Positions 1-6,736 of a stretch of 7,012 bases of DNA are shown here, piece after piece. Source of the DNA: Pseudomonadota bacterium. Its GTDB lineage: Bacteria > Pseudomonadota > Alphaproteobacteria > Caulobacterales > Caulobacteraceae. Under the pieces are notes generated by a model, which saw only the letters and a program-made list of their open reading frames with translations, did not search any database and was not told where the DNA came from. The stretch covers positions 1 to 7,012 of the forward strand of contig JAEYAO010000045.1 in assembly GCA_023456105.1 (NCBI GenBank), read 5' to 3'. The number at the start of each line of letters is the position of its first letter. Position 1 is the first letter of the stretch. The position numbers and the translations under genes were made by a program.

Positions 1-117
1 GTCGGCGGCCGCGGCGGCGGTGTCGGCGTGGTCGTTGGCCGCGGATTCATTGTTGTTGCCGCAGGCGGCCAGCGCCAGGGCGGCGGCGGATGCGACGGCG
101 AGAACGGTGAAGCGCAT
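1..117 (-). CDS. small alanine-rich lipoprotein, N-terminus only (runs off left edge)
   Basis: The minus strand reads an open frame of 39 codons from an ATG at 115-117 to the window edge without a stop. The product begins MRFTVLAVASAAALALAACG. This is a signal-peptidase-II signal peptide: a basic Arg2, a hydrophobic core at residues 4-18 and a lipobox L16-A17-A18-C19, so Cys19 would be lipidated. Residue +2 is Gly, not Asp, which by the E. coli rule suggests outer-membrane sorting. The visible mature part is Asn- and Ala-rich (NNNESAANDHADTAAAAAD), as in the flexible linkers of small entericidin-like or uncharacterised lipoproteins. A good ribosome binding site, GGAGGA, lies four bases before the ATG (122-127). 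The domain after residue 39 is outside the window, so function cannot be called. Being a lipoprotein is well supported; anything more specific is not. Confidence 0.8.
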   Translation of the reverse strand, partial: MRFTVLAVASAAALALAACGNNNESAANDHADTAAAAAD

Positions 118-121
118 GGTT

Positions 122-127
122 TCCTCC
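122..127 (-). promoter_or_regulatory. ribosome binding site of the partial lipoprotein gene
   Basis: On the minus strand the sequence GGAGGA-AACC-ATG places a near-perfect Shine-Dalgarno four bases before the lipoprotein start. It supports the start choice for a gene of which only 39 codons are visible. Confidence 0.75.
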
Positions 128-141
128 AAGGGTTCATGACC

Positions 142-156
142 GGGACGCGAGGTCCC
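142..156 (-). repeat. short hairpin in the lipoprotein 5' leader
   Basis: GGGAC (142-146) and GTCCC (152-156) form a perfect 5-bp inverted repeat with a 5-base loop. On the minus strand it falls just downstream of the candidate -10 box and about 14 bases before the Shine-Dalgarno, so it would lie at or near the 5' end of the leader. It could stabilise the transcript or be chance in GC-rich DNA. Confidence 0.3.
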
Positions 157-162
157 AAGAGC

Positions 163-192
163 AGACTAGCGCCGCCGCTCGCGCCGGAACAA
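163..192 (-). promoter_or_regulatory. candidate sigma-70 promoter for the partial lipoprotein gene
   Basis: On the minus strand, TTGTTC (187-192) and TAGTCT (163-168, in the context GCTAGTCT) are separated by 18 bases, about 45 bases upstream of the lipoprotein ATG. The TTG of the -35 box and the TA...T of the -10 box match the positions most conserved in alphaproteobacterial housekeeping promoters. The fit is partial and the -35 box sits in the loop of an inverted repeat (182-199), so this is a candidate only. Confidence 0.35.
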
Positions 193-214
193 GCCGGCGA
201 TCACGGCCGCGTGA
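182..214 (-). terminator. cluster of GC-rich inverted repeats downstream of motA (possible terminator)
   Basis: Two adjacent dyads lie 77-109 bases after the motA stop. TCACG (201-205) pairs with CGTGA (210-214) around a 4-base loop. CGCCGG (182-187) pairs with CCGGCG (194-199) around a 6-base loop. Neither is followed by a T-run on the minus strand, so a classical intrinsic terminator is not shown. The second dyad encloses the candidate -35 box of the next gene, and the first could equally be an operator just upstream of that promoter. Confidence 0.3.
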
Positions 215-290
215 CCTCTTCACAATCCTCCAGCGGGCAGGCTGTTCCCCGGCGCGACGGTCTGCGTCACATGACCGCCGCCGGTCTGGA

Positions 291-1160
291 TCAGGCGTCG
301 GTGGGTGCCGCGTTCAGGGCCTCTTCCATTTCTGCAAACGAAGGCTGGGCGGTGGAGGGGATGTCGCCTCGGCCGATCTCGACCGAAATCTGCGCCGCGT
401 TGCCGTGCAGGTGCGCGACCAGCACCGACTGGATGATCTTGTAGTAGGCGCCGTCCTGCTCGACGATGTCCTTCAGGCGCGTGGCGAACGGACCGATCAT
501 GCCATAGGCCAGGAACACGCCCAGGAAGGTGCCGACCAGGGCGCCGCCGATCATGCCGCCCAGCACTTCCGGCGGCTCGGTGATCGAGCCCATGGTCTTG
601 ATGACGCCCAGCACGGCGATGACGATGCCCAGCGCGGGCAGGGCGTCGGCCATGTTCTGCAGCGCGTGGGCGCCGGCCTGGGCCTCGTGGTGATGCTTTT
701 CCAGCTGCTTTTCCATGGCGTCCTCGACCTGGTGCGGGTCTTCGAGGTTCATGGTCATCATGCGAAGGGTGTCGCAGATGAAGTCCACGGCGAAGTGGTC
801 CTTCAGCACCTTGGGGTACTTCTGGAAGATCGTGGATTCCTTGGGCTTTTCAATGTGGCTTTCCAGCGCCACCACGCCCTTGGACTTCATGGTCTTGGTC
901 AGTTGGAACAGCAGCGACAAGAGGTCCTTGTAGTCCTGCTTCTTCCACTTGGCGCCGCCGAAGATCTTGCCGAACCCGCCCAGCGTCGCCTTGATCACGT
1001 CCATGCTGTTGGCGATCAGAAAGGCGGCGACGCCCGAGCCCAGGATGCCCATCAGCTCGAACGGCAGGGAGTGCAGGATCACCGCCATCTTGCCGCCCGC
1101 CAGCAGATAGCTGCCGAACACCATGCCGAAGAGCATGACGATGCCGATGATCTGGAACAT
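291..1160 (-). CDS. motA: flagellar motor stator protein MotA
   Basis: MotA forms, with MotB, the inner-membrane stator that passes protons and drives flagellar rotation. The 289-residue length is close to E. coli MotA (295). The opening MFQIIGIVMLFGMVFGSYLLAGG aligns without gaps to the E. coli N-terminus, which fixes the start even though no clear Shine-Dalgarno precedes it. Membrane segments lie at about residues 1-20, 33-51, 173-190 and 198-222, with a large cytoplasmic loop between the second and third. In the loop, KGVVALESHIEKPKES (94-109) matches the E. coli torque-generating segment: Glu100 corresponds to Glu98, and Lys92 stands where E. coli has Arg90. Pro175 (LPALG) and Pro224 (MIGPF) correspond to the functional prolines 173 and 222. 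The C-terminal PSFAEMEEAL resembles the E. coli PSFIELEE motif. No motB is adjacent in this window; motA and motB are known to be unlinked in Caulobacter. Identification from remembered family sequences is secure. Confidence 0.96.
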   Translation of the reverse strand: MFQIIGIVMLFGMVFGSYLLAGGKMAVILHSLPFELMGILGSGVAAFLIANSMDVIKATLGGFGKIFGGAKWKKQDYKDLLSLLFQLTKTMKSKGVVALESHIEKPKESTIFQKYPKVLKDHFAVDFICDTLRMMTMNLEDPHQVEDAMEKQLEKHHHEAQAGAHALQNMADALPALGIVIAVLGVIKTMGSITEPPEVLGGMIGGALVGTFLGVFLAYGMIGPFATRLKDIVEQDGAYYKIIQSVLVAHLHGNAAQISVEIGRGDIPSTAQPSFAEMEEALNAAPTDA

Positions 1161-1204
1161 GACGGATGAGCTTCGACGCGTTGAAGAGACGTCGAATATC
1201 GCCG

Positions 1205-1215
1205 TTAATGCTTAA
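1205..1215 (-). promoter_or_regulatory. TTAA-N3-TTAA motif upstream of motA
   Basis: On the minus strand TTAAGCATTAACGG lies 45-55 bases before the motA ATG, an AT-rich island in GC-rich DNA. TTAA half-sites are typical of CtrA-controlled flagellar and cell-cycle genes in Caulobacterales, but the known full CtrA site is TTAA-N7-TTAA, and the spacing here is three. A weak -10-like TATTCG follows. It is a plausible control site for motA; the binding protein is inference. Confidence 0.35.
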
Positions 1216-1217
1216 GG

Positions 1218-1235
1218 GCCTCTTGCCGGCGAGGC
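1218..1235 (-). terminator. weak hairpin after the acyl-CoA synthetase gene
   Basis: GCCTC (1231-1235 read on the minus strand) and GAGGC (1218-1222) form a 5-bp stem with an 8-base loop directly after the acyl-CoA synthetase stop. There is no T-tract. It is positioned to separate the synthetase gene from motA, but the stem is short and may be chance. Confidence 0.25.
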
Positions 1236-1236
1236 G

Positions 1237-3033
1237 TCAGAGGCGCGTTTCGCCCGAGAGGATCGCCTTGTGCGCGGCCTGGGTCAGCTTGGCGTAGCCC
1301 TTCTCGGGATGGCGCACATAGAGGTGCTCCACCTTGCCGGGCTGAAAGCCGTCGGAGACCAGGTCCACCCGGCGGTACTTGAAGGTGCCGGTGGTGTCAG
1401 CGCTTTCGATCAGGCGCACAAAGGCCGGACGGGCGTAATGCGGCAACTGGGCGTCGACATAGGCGGCGAAGGCGGCGGCGTCGAACTTGCCCTCCATCAC
1501 CAGCGCGGCCATGCCGGCCTTGCCCTCGTAGCCCGCGACCGGCACGCCATAGACGATGGCCTCCGACACGCCGGGCGCCTCGGCCAGGCGCTGCTCGACC
1601 TCGATGGTGGAGACGTTCTCGCCCTTCCAGCGGAAGGTGTCGCCGATCCGGTCAATGAAGTAGAAATAGCCTTCGCTGTCCTGGCGCATCAGGTCGCCGG
1701 TGCGGAACCAGCGGTCGCCCTTCTTGAAGACGTCCGTCAGGATCTTCTTTTCCGACGCGGCCTTGTCGGCGTAGCCCGAAAAGTCGTGACGCACGTCCTG
1801 GCCGATCAGGCCGATGGCTTCGCCGACGGTTCCCAGCGGCGCCGGACGGCACAGGCCGTCAGAGCCGCGCACGGGCTGTTCGGTGTCCAGATCGAACTCG
1901 ACCAGACGGATGTTGATCTGGCTCTTCAACAGCTTGGGCACCCGGCCGATGGCGCCCTGCTTACCGTCGAAGTTGAACAGCGAAACATTGCCTTCCGTCG
2001 AGCCGTAGAATTCCAGCACGCGGGGAATGGCGAACCGCTTCTGGAACTCGGGCCAGACGTCGGCGCGCAGGCCGTTGCCGAACACCAGCTTCAGCTTGTG
2101 ATCACGCTCGACCTCGTTGGGCGCGCAGTTGACCAGATAGCGGCACAGCTCGCCGATATAGACGAACATGGTCGCGCCCGAACTCTTCACGTCGGGCCAG
2201 AAGCTGGAGGCCGAGAACTTCTTGCGCAGGACGATGCGGCCGCCGTTCAGCAGGGCCGGGCCGATCCCCACCAGGCCGCCGGTCGAGTGATACAGCGGCA
2301 GGCAGTTGAAGATGCGGTCGGTCTCGGTCGAGCCGGTGCAGCCGGCGAAGGCGCGCATATAGGTGCGCGCGCGCGAGTGCGGGATGCGCGCGGCCTTGGG
2401 CAGGCCGGTGGTGCCCGAGGTGTAGATGAACAGCGCGGTGTCGCGATTGGTCATGCCGTCGCGGCCGCTCTTGGCCGGACGCACGGAGGAGCCGCCACGC
2501 ACGGCCTTGTCCAGACCGCGCCGCTCGGAGGCCTCGTCCGCCTCCTTCAGGCCCAGCACCCACAGCATCAGGTTGCGGTTCACGAACGGACGGGCATCCT
2601 CGACCGCGCGCCAGCAGTCCTCGTCCGCCACGATCTGGAAGGCGCCGGAAATCGTCAGGCAGTGGCCCAGCGCCTGACCGGTCAGGTTAGTGTTGATCAG
2701 GGCCGTGGCGACGCCGATCTTGGAAAAGCCCATCCAGGCCGCGATGTATTCGACGCGGTTGGTCATCATCAGGGCGATGCAGTCGCCCCGCCGCAGGCCG
2801 CGCCCCTTGGCCCAGTGGGCATAGCGGTTGGCCATGCCGTCCAGGTCGCGATAGGTCAGCGAGCGATGCTCGTCCTCGATGGCGACGTTATCGGCGAACT
2901 TGTCGACCGCCTCCTCGAAGTCGTCGGGCAGCAGCACGGGGCTGTCCAGCTCGATGGGCTTGATGCGCTTCAGGAGCCGACCGAGTCCGCTCGCAAACCG
3001 GACGTCGCGCCGGATGTTGGCCACCAGTCCCAT
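1237..3033 (-). CDS. long/very-long-chain acyl-CoA synthetase, FATP (fatty acid transport protein) type
   Basis: This AMP-forming enzyme activates long or very long fatty acids to acyl-CoA through an acyl-adenylate, probably at the inner face of the cytoplasmic membrane. The 598-residue product fits the bacterial long-chain-acyl-CoA synthetase family related to animal FATP/VLACS. The ATP-binding loop YTSGTTGLPK is at 204-213, the A5 motif FYGSTEGN at 342-349, RTGDL with its ribose-binding Asp447 at 444-448, and the FATP signature DRIGDTFRWKGEN at 461-473. Lys552 in TGTFKYRR is the expected A10 catalytic lysine. All core motifs are intact. The frame stays open 102 codons upstream, but the ATG at 3031-3033 (MGLVANIRRDV) matches family N-termini as I remember them and has GAGG five bases before it; upstream residues are low-complexity. 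Neighbours do not indicate a pathway. FATP-like rather than FadD-like assignment rests on the signature around 461-480; substrate chain length cannot be read from sequence. Confidence 0.93.
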   Translation of the reverse strand: MGLVANIRRDVRFASGLGRLLKRIKPIELDSPVLLPDDFEEAVDKFADNVAIEDEHRSLTYRDLDGMANRYAHWAKGRGLRRGDCIALMMTNRVEYIAAWMGFSKIGVATALINTNLTGQALGHCLTISGAFQIVADEDCWRAVEDARPFVNRNLMLWVLGLKEADEASERRGLDKAVRGGSSVRPAKSGRDGMTNRDTALFIYTSGTTGLPKAARIPHSRARTYMRAFAGCTGSTETDRIFNCLPLYHSTGGLVGIGPALLNGGRIVLRKKFSASSFWPDVKSSGATMFVYIGELCRYLVNCAPNEVERDHKLKLVFGNGLRADVWPEFQKRFAIPRVLEFYGSTEGNVSLFNFDGKQGAIGRVPKLLKSQINIRLVEFDLDTEQPVRGSDGLCRPAPLGTVGEAIGLIGQDVRHDFSGYADKAASEKKILTDVFKKGDRWFRTGDLMRQDSEGYFYFIDRIGDTFRWKGENVSTIEVEQRLAEAPGVSEAIVYGVPVAGYEGKAGMAALVMEGKFDAAAFAAYVDAQLPHYARPAFVRLIESADTTGTFKYRRVDLVSDGFQPGKVEHLYVRHPEKGYAKLTQAAHKAILSGETRL

Positions 3034-3085
3034 GCCGCCTCGTCTCCCCGCCGCGGCGCTGGATGCGCCGTCGCTCGATCCTGAA

Positions 3086-3112
3086 TGAACAAGCCCCCGC
3101 ACCGGGTCAACC
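3086..3112 (-). promoter_or_regulatory. candidate promoter for the acyl-CoA synthetase gene
   Basis: On the minus strand a near-consensus -35 box, TTGACC, occurs about 75 bases before the synthetase ATG. The -10 region is weak: only TTCATT or CATTCA at 15-17 bases spacing. This is the best sigma-70-like match in the 190-base gap between the dehydrogenase and the synthetase, but the poor -10 box keeps confidence low. Confidence 0.3.
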
Positions 3113-3160
3113 GCGACGCGAAACGGTGTGGGCTCGACGGCGTGGATTGTGATCGGCCGT

Positions 3161-3174
3161 GGCGCTATTGCGCC
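3161..3174. repeat. inverted repeat in the dehydrogenase-synthetase gap
   Basis: GGCGC (3161-3165) and GCGCC (3170-3174) form a perfect 5-bp stem with loop TATT on the plus strand (AATA on the minus). It lies about 50 bases after the dehydrogenase stop and upstream of the candidate synthetase promoter. It could belong to a bipartite terminator with the hairpin at 3204-3219 or be a regulatory dyad. Confidence 0.3.
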
Positions 3175-3203
3175 GGATGACCCGACGTCAGGCAAGGGGG
3201 CGG

Positions 3204-3219
3204 GCGCGGATAAACGCGC
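3204..3219 (-). terminator. hairpin directly after the PQQ-type dehydrogenase gene
   Basis: GCGCG (3215-3219 read on the minus strand) and CGCGC (3204-3208) form a perfect 5-bp GC stem around a 6-base AT-rich loop, starting four bases after the stop codon. It is followed by a C-rich, not T-rich, stretch. Its position suggests a 3'-end hairpin; termination without a T-tract is not demonstrated. Confidence 0.4.
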
Positions 3220-3223
3220 ATTG

Positions 3224-4534
3224 TCAGCGCGACGGAGCGACGCGCCAGATGGTGTTGTCGACATCGTCCGCGACCAGCAGGGCGCCGGCCCGGTCGAACG
3301 CCACGCCCACGGGCCGTCCCATGGCCCGCCCTTCCGCATCCAGGAAGCCGGTCAGGACATCCTGCGGCGGACCCGCCGGGCGGCCTGCGGAGAAGGGCAC
3401 GAAGATGACCTTGTAGCCCGTGCGCGGCGAGCGGTTCCAGGAACCGTGCTGGCCGACAAAGACGCCCTCGCGCCAGGATTGCGGCAGCAGGGTCCCTTGG
3501 CTGAAAGCAAGGCCCAGCGAGGCGGTGTGGGCGCCGAGCGCATAGTCGGGTCGGACGGCGCGCGCGACCATGGCCGGATCGGCCCGCGGGCGGGGGTCTG
3601 GGTTCTGACCCCAGTAGCTCCATGGCCAGCCGTAGAAGGCGCCCGGCTGAACCACCGTCATGTAGTCGGGCACGAGGTCATGGCCGATCTCGTCGCGTTC
3701 GTTGACCGCCACCCAGAGCCGTCCGTCCGCCGGGCTCCAGTCCAGGCCGACCGGGTTGCGAAGACCCGAGGCGTAGACCCGGCGCGCGCCCGTCGCCGGG
3801 TCGATCTCCAGAATCGCGGCGCGATCGAGCTCTTCGTCCAGGCCGTACTCGCCGACGTTGGAGTTCGAACCCACCCCGACATAGAGGCGCGAGCCGTCCG
3901 GACTGGCGAGGAGGCTTTTGGTCCAGTGATGGTTGCGGCCGGCCGGAAGGTCCGTGATCTTGACGGGCACGACGTCGATCCGGGTCTGTCCGGGGCGGTA
4001 GGGGACGGCCACCAAGGCGTCGGCGTTGGCGATGAACAGACGGTCTCCCGCCAGCGCCATTCCGAAAGGCGAATGCAGCCCAGTCAGGAACGGCGTCTTC
4101 AGCTCGGCCACGCCGTCGCCGTCCGCGTCCCGCAGCAGGCTGATGCGGTCGGCGCTGGGCACGCCGGCGCCGGCGCGATCCATGACCTTGTCCATGACCC
4201 ATTCGCGCAGGCCCCGCCGAACGGTCCGCGGCGGCGCCGGCTTGTTGGTTTCGGCCACCAGCACGTCGCCGTTCGGGAGGCGATAGAGCCAGCGAGGATG
4301 GTCCAGTCCCTGCGCGAAGGCGTTTACGTTCAGACCCTCGGGCGCGACCGGACCTGCGCCGGCGGGCCACCCGACAGCCGGAGCGATCTTCACGGTCGGG
4401 ATCACGGCGCGCTGCGGCGGCGGCAACTGCGGATCAGAGCCGAATCCGGCGGCGACCGGCAGGTGCGACGGCCCCGCACAGGCTCCCAGCGCAAGCAGCG
4501 AGGCGACGGCGGCGGCCAGACGAGCGGTCATCAT
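3224..4534 (-). CDS. PQQ-dependent sugar/sorbosone dehydrogenase family lipoprotein
   Basis: The product is predicted to be a membrane-anchored, periplasm-facing beta-propeller oxidoreductase of the soluble glucose dehydrogenase/L-sorbosone dehydrogenase family, which uses pyrroloquinoline quinone to oxidise sugars or aldoses. It is 436 residues long. The start MMTARLAAAVASLLALGAC is a lipoprotein signal with lipobox L16-G17-A18-C19. The propeller follows from about residue 65: HPRWLYRLPNGDVLVAE (79-95), DADGDG (136-141), AGRNHHWTK (198-206), SGLRNPVGLDW (256-266), GAFYGWPWSYWG (298-309), GQHGSWNRS (361-369) and the C-terminal blade RPVGVAF...LLVADDVDNTIWRV (407-432). These are characteristic family repeats. 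Two ATGs are possible (4534 and 4531); AGGA lies five bases before the first, which I chose. The frame extends to 4618, but that would bury the signal peptide. Actual substrate and PQQ use are inferred from the family; no PQQ biosynthesis gene is in the window. Confidence 0.88.
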   Translation of the reverse strand: MMTARLAAAVASLLALGACAGPSHLPVAAGFGSDPQLPPPQRAVIPTVKIAPAVGWPAGAGPVAPEGLNVNAFAQGLDHPRWLYRLPNGDVLVAETNKPAPPRTVRRGLREWVMDKVMDRAGAGVPSADRISLLRDADGDGVAELKTPFLTGLHSPFGMALAGDRLFIANADALVAVPYRPGQTRIDVVPVKITDLPAGRNHHWTKSLLASPDGSRLYVGVGSNSNVGEYGLDEELDRAAILEIDPATGARRVYASGLRNPVGLDWSPADGRLWVAVNERDEIGHDLVPDYMTVVQPGAFYGWPWSYWGQNPDPRPRADPAMVARAVRPDYALGAHTASLGLAFSQGTLLPQSWREGVFVGQHGSWNRSPRTGYKVIFVPFSAGRPAGPPQDVLTGFLDAEGRAMGRPVGVAFDRAGALLVADDVDNTIWRVAPSR

Positions 4535-4556
4535 GTCGATCCTGAGCACAGAACTT

Positions 4557-4592
4557 GAGGAACAAAGGCGGGCGACGGCGTCCCCGTTCCTC
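4557..4592. promoter_or_regulatory. 7-bp inverted repeat in the divergent promoter region
   Basis: GAGGAAC (4557-4563) and its exact reverse complement GTTCCTC (4586-4592) flank 22 bases in the middle of the 93-base gap between the divergent dehydrogenase and DUF2218 genes. Repeat starts are 29 bases apart, near three helical turns. GGAAC within each arm resembles the -35 box of ECF sigma factor promoters such as alphaproteobacterial EcfG (GGAAC, about 17 bases, CGTT). On the minus strand GGAAC is followed after 17 bases by CCTT, a near match. It may be a shared operator or a stress promoter; this is inference. Confidence 0.4.
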
Positions 4593-4609
4593 TTGCGATC
4601 CGCTCGCAA
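4593..4609. repeat. hairpin upstream of the DUF2218 gene
   Basis: TTGCGA (4593-4598) and TCGCAA (4604-4609) form a perfect 6-bp stem with loop TCCGC, abutting the inverted repeat at 4557-4592 and ending 18 bases before the DUF2218 ATG. It could be an operator dyad or a 5'-leader hairpin. No Shine-Dalgarno is visible between it and the start codon. Confidence 0.35.
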
Positions 4610-4627
4610 AAACCCCAAGTCGGCGCC

Positions 4628-4912
4628 ATGACATCACACAGCCACGCCGACGTCCCGACCGCCCACGCCAGCCGCTATCTGCAACAGCTGGCCAAGCACT
4701 GGTCGCACAAGTTCCCCGTCGAGTTCACGCCCGAGGCGGGCCGCATCGAACTGCCCCTGGGTGTCTGCCGCCTGAGCGCGTCGGGCGAGGCCCTGCGCGT
4801 CGATCTGGACGGCGCGTCGGATGCGGACATGGGCCGCTTCCGACAAGTGGTGGCCGATCATCTGCAGAGGTTCGGTCATCGCGAGACGCTGGTGTTCGAC
4901 TGGCGCGACTGA
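4628..4912 (+). CDS. DUF2218 family small cytoplasmic protein
   Basis: The 94-residue product matches the DUF2218 family in length and pattern: an N-terminal helix ASRYLQQLAKHWSHK (14-28), a central beta-region with GRIELPLGVCRLSA (38-51), and a C-terminal helix and strand VVADHLQRFGHRETLVFDW (74-92). There is no signal peptide or membrane segment, so it should be cytoplasmic. The family has no established biochemical function that I know of. The start is the first ATG in frame after the divergent intergenic region and agrees with family N-termini, although no good ribosome binding site precedes it (a weak or leaderless start is possible). It is transcribed away from the dehydrogenase gene and lies 74 bases ahead of the ABC ATPase. 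Several His residues (4, 6, 13, 24, 27, 78, 84) and one Cys (47) are notable, but metal binding is only speculation. Confidence 0.88.
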   Translation: MTSHSHADVPTAHASRYLQQLAKHWSHKFPVEFTPEAGRIELPLGVCRLSASGEALRVDLDGASDADMGRFRQVVADHLQRFGHRETLVFDWRD

Positions 4913-4924
4913 CGTCTCGCCCCC

Positions 4925-4954
4925 TTGAGCTTGGCCGTGCAGCGGCCATATTCG
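4925..4954 (+). promoter_or_regulatory. candidate sigma-70 promoter of the ABC transporter operon
   Basis: TTGAGC (4925-4930) and TATTCG (4949-4954) are 18 bases apart, about 32 bases before the ATPase start. Both match the best-conserved consensus positions. The spacer contains a perfect inverted repeat (4932-4948), which could be an operator; alternatively that repeat ends the DUF2218 transcript. Confidence 0.4.
4932..4948 (+). repeat. 6-bp-stem hairpin between DUF2218 and ABC ATPase genes
   Basis: TGGCCG (4932-4937) and CGGCCA (4943-4948) pair perfectly around loop TGCAG, 19 bases after the DUF2218 stop. The stem is followed by TATTC rather than a T-run. It could be a weak terminator for DUF2218 or an operator within the ABC promoter spacer. 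Confidence 0.4.
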
Positions 4955-4975
4955 CCCACGCGGCGAAGTGTCGCT

Positions 4976-4981
4976 GAGGGG
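4976..4981 (+). promoter_or_regulatory. ribosome binding site of the ABC ATPase gene
   Basis: GAGGGG lies five bases before the ATG at 4987. A nearer ATG at 4982 is out of frame with the ATPase, so the spacing decides the start. Confidence 0.7.
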
Positions 4982-4986
4982 ATGCG

Positions 4987-5921
<935 letters not shown>

Positions 5922-5925
<4 letters not shown>

Positions 5926-6692
5926 TCGGCTTCAACGGAAGAGGCGTCTGGGCCATCTACCGCTTCGAGATGGCGCGGGCGCTGCGCACCCTGTGGCAGA
6001 GCGTGGCGACGCCGGTGATCACCACCGCGCTCTACTTCGTGGTGTTCGGCTCGGCCATCGGCGGGCGGATGCAGGAGGTGGACGGCGTCGCCTACGGCGC
6101 CTTCATCGTGCCGGGCCTGATCATGCTGAGCCTGTTCACCCAGTCGATCTTCAACGCCTCGTTCGGCATCTACTTGCCGAAGTTCACCGGCACCATCTAC
6201 GAGATCCTGTCGGCGCCGGTGTCGTCGCTGGAGATCGTCATGGCCTATGTCGGGGCGGCGGCGACCAAGTCGGCGATCCTGGGGCTGATCATCCTGGCGA
6301 CGGCGGGCTTCTTTGTGCCGCTGGAGGTGCTGCATCCGGTGTGGATGCTGGGCTTCCTGATCCTGGTGTCGCTGACCTTCAGCCTGTTCGGCTTCATCAT
6401 CGGGGTCTGGGCCAACGGGTTCGAGCAGCTGAACTTCATCCCCATGCTGATCGTGACGCCGCTGACGTTCCTGGGCGGAGCCTTCTATTCGATCGACATG
6501 CTGCCGCCGGCGTGGCGGGCGATCACCCTGTTCAACCCGGTGGTGTATCTGATCTCGGGTTTTCGCTGGACCTTCTACGGACAGGGCGACGTGTCGATCG
6601 GCGTCAGCCTGCTGGCGACCGTGGGCTTCTTCGCCGTGTGCCTGGCGGTGGTGATGTGGATGTTCAAGACCGGCTATCGCCTCAAGGCCTGA
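5922..6692 (+). CDS. ABC-2 type transporter permease, YadH-like
   Basis: This is the membrane half of the exporter. From the GTG at 5922-5924 the product is 256 residues, the same length as E. coli YadH. Six membrane segments are visible at about residues 28-48, 60-80, 107-133, 141-163, 170-190 and 228-249. The ABC-2 family core is clear: VITTALYFVVFGSAIG (32-47), FIVPGLIMLS (61-70), and the pre-final motif TPLTFLGGAFYSIDMLPP (179-196) followed by FNPVVYLISGFR (204-215), all of which match YadH closely. The start is a GTG overlapping the ATPase stop (GTGA), with GGAGG four bases ahead; the next in-frame Met (residue 17) would remove the conserved N-terminal amphipathic region. It should form a homodimer with two ATPase subunits in the inner membrane. 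Direction is inferred as export from the ABC-2 family. Confidence 0.94.
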
Positions 6693-6715
6693 GCCCCGCC
6701 ACGAAACCGGCCAGA

Positions 6716-6725
6716 TCGCGCGCGA
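6716..6725. repeat. 10-bp GC palindrome after the permease gene
   Basis: TCGCGCGCGA is a perfect palindrome in the 44-base gap before the proline-rich gene. It has no loop or T-tract, so it is not a terminator; it is probably chance in GC-rich sequence. Confidence 0.2.
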
Positions 6726-6736
6726 GTTGAAGCCCC

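Noticed and set aside
118..290. possible small gene in the gap between motA and the left-edge lipoprotein
   Set aside because: The plus-strand frame across it (28-444) has no ribosome binding site and overlaps both flanking genes in antisense; the gap is better explained by promoter and hairpin elements.
405..1169. 254-codon plus-strand open frame opposite motA
   Set aside because: The product is dominated by His, Asp, Gln and Leu from reading MotA codons in reverse; MotA itself is unambiguous.
1270..3084. 604-codon plus-strand open frame opposite the acyl-CoA synthetase gene
   Set aside because: It is antisense to a gene with all catalytic motifs intact, and its product is rich in Ala, Gly, Val, His, Gln and Arg with no recognisable domain, as expected of antisense frames in high-GC coding DNA.
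3034..3339. 102-codon upstream extension of the acyl-CoA synthetase frame
   Set aside because: The added residues are low-complexity and would run into the 3' end of the dehydrogenase gene; the ATG at 3033 has a ribosome site and gives the normal family length.
3128..4558. 476-codon plus-strand open frame opposite the PQQ-type dehydrogenase gene
   Set aside because: It mirrors the whole dehydrogenase gene and has an Arg/Gly/His-rich low-information product. No family motif or ribosome binding site supports it.
4535..4618. 28-residue N-terminal extension of the PQQ-type dehydrogenase
   Set aside because: It would place the lipoprotein signal peptide internally and cover the divergent promoter region.
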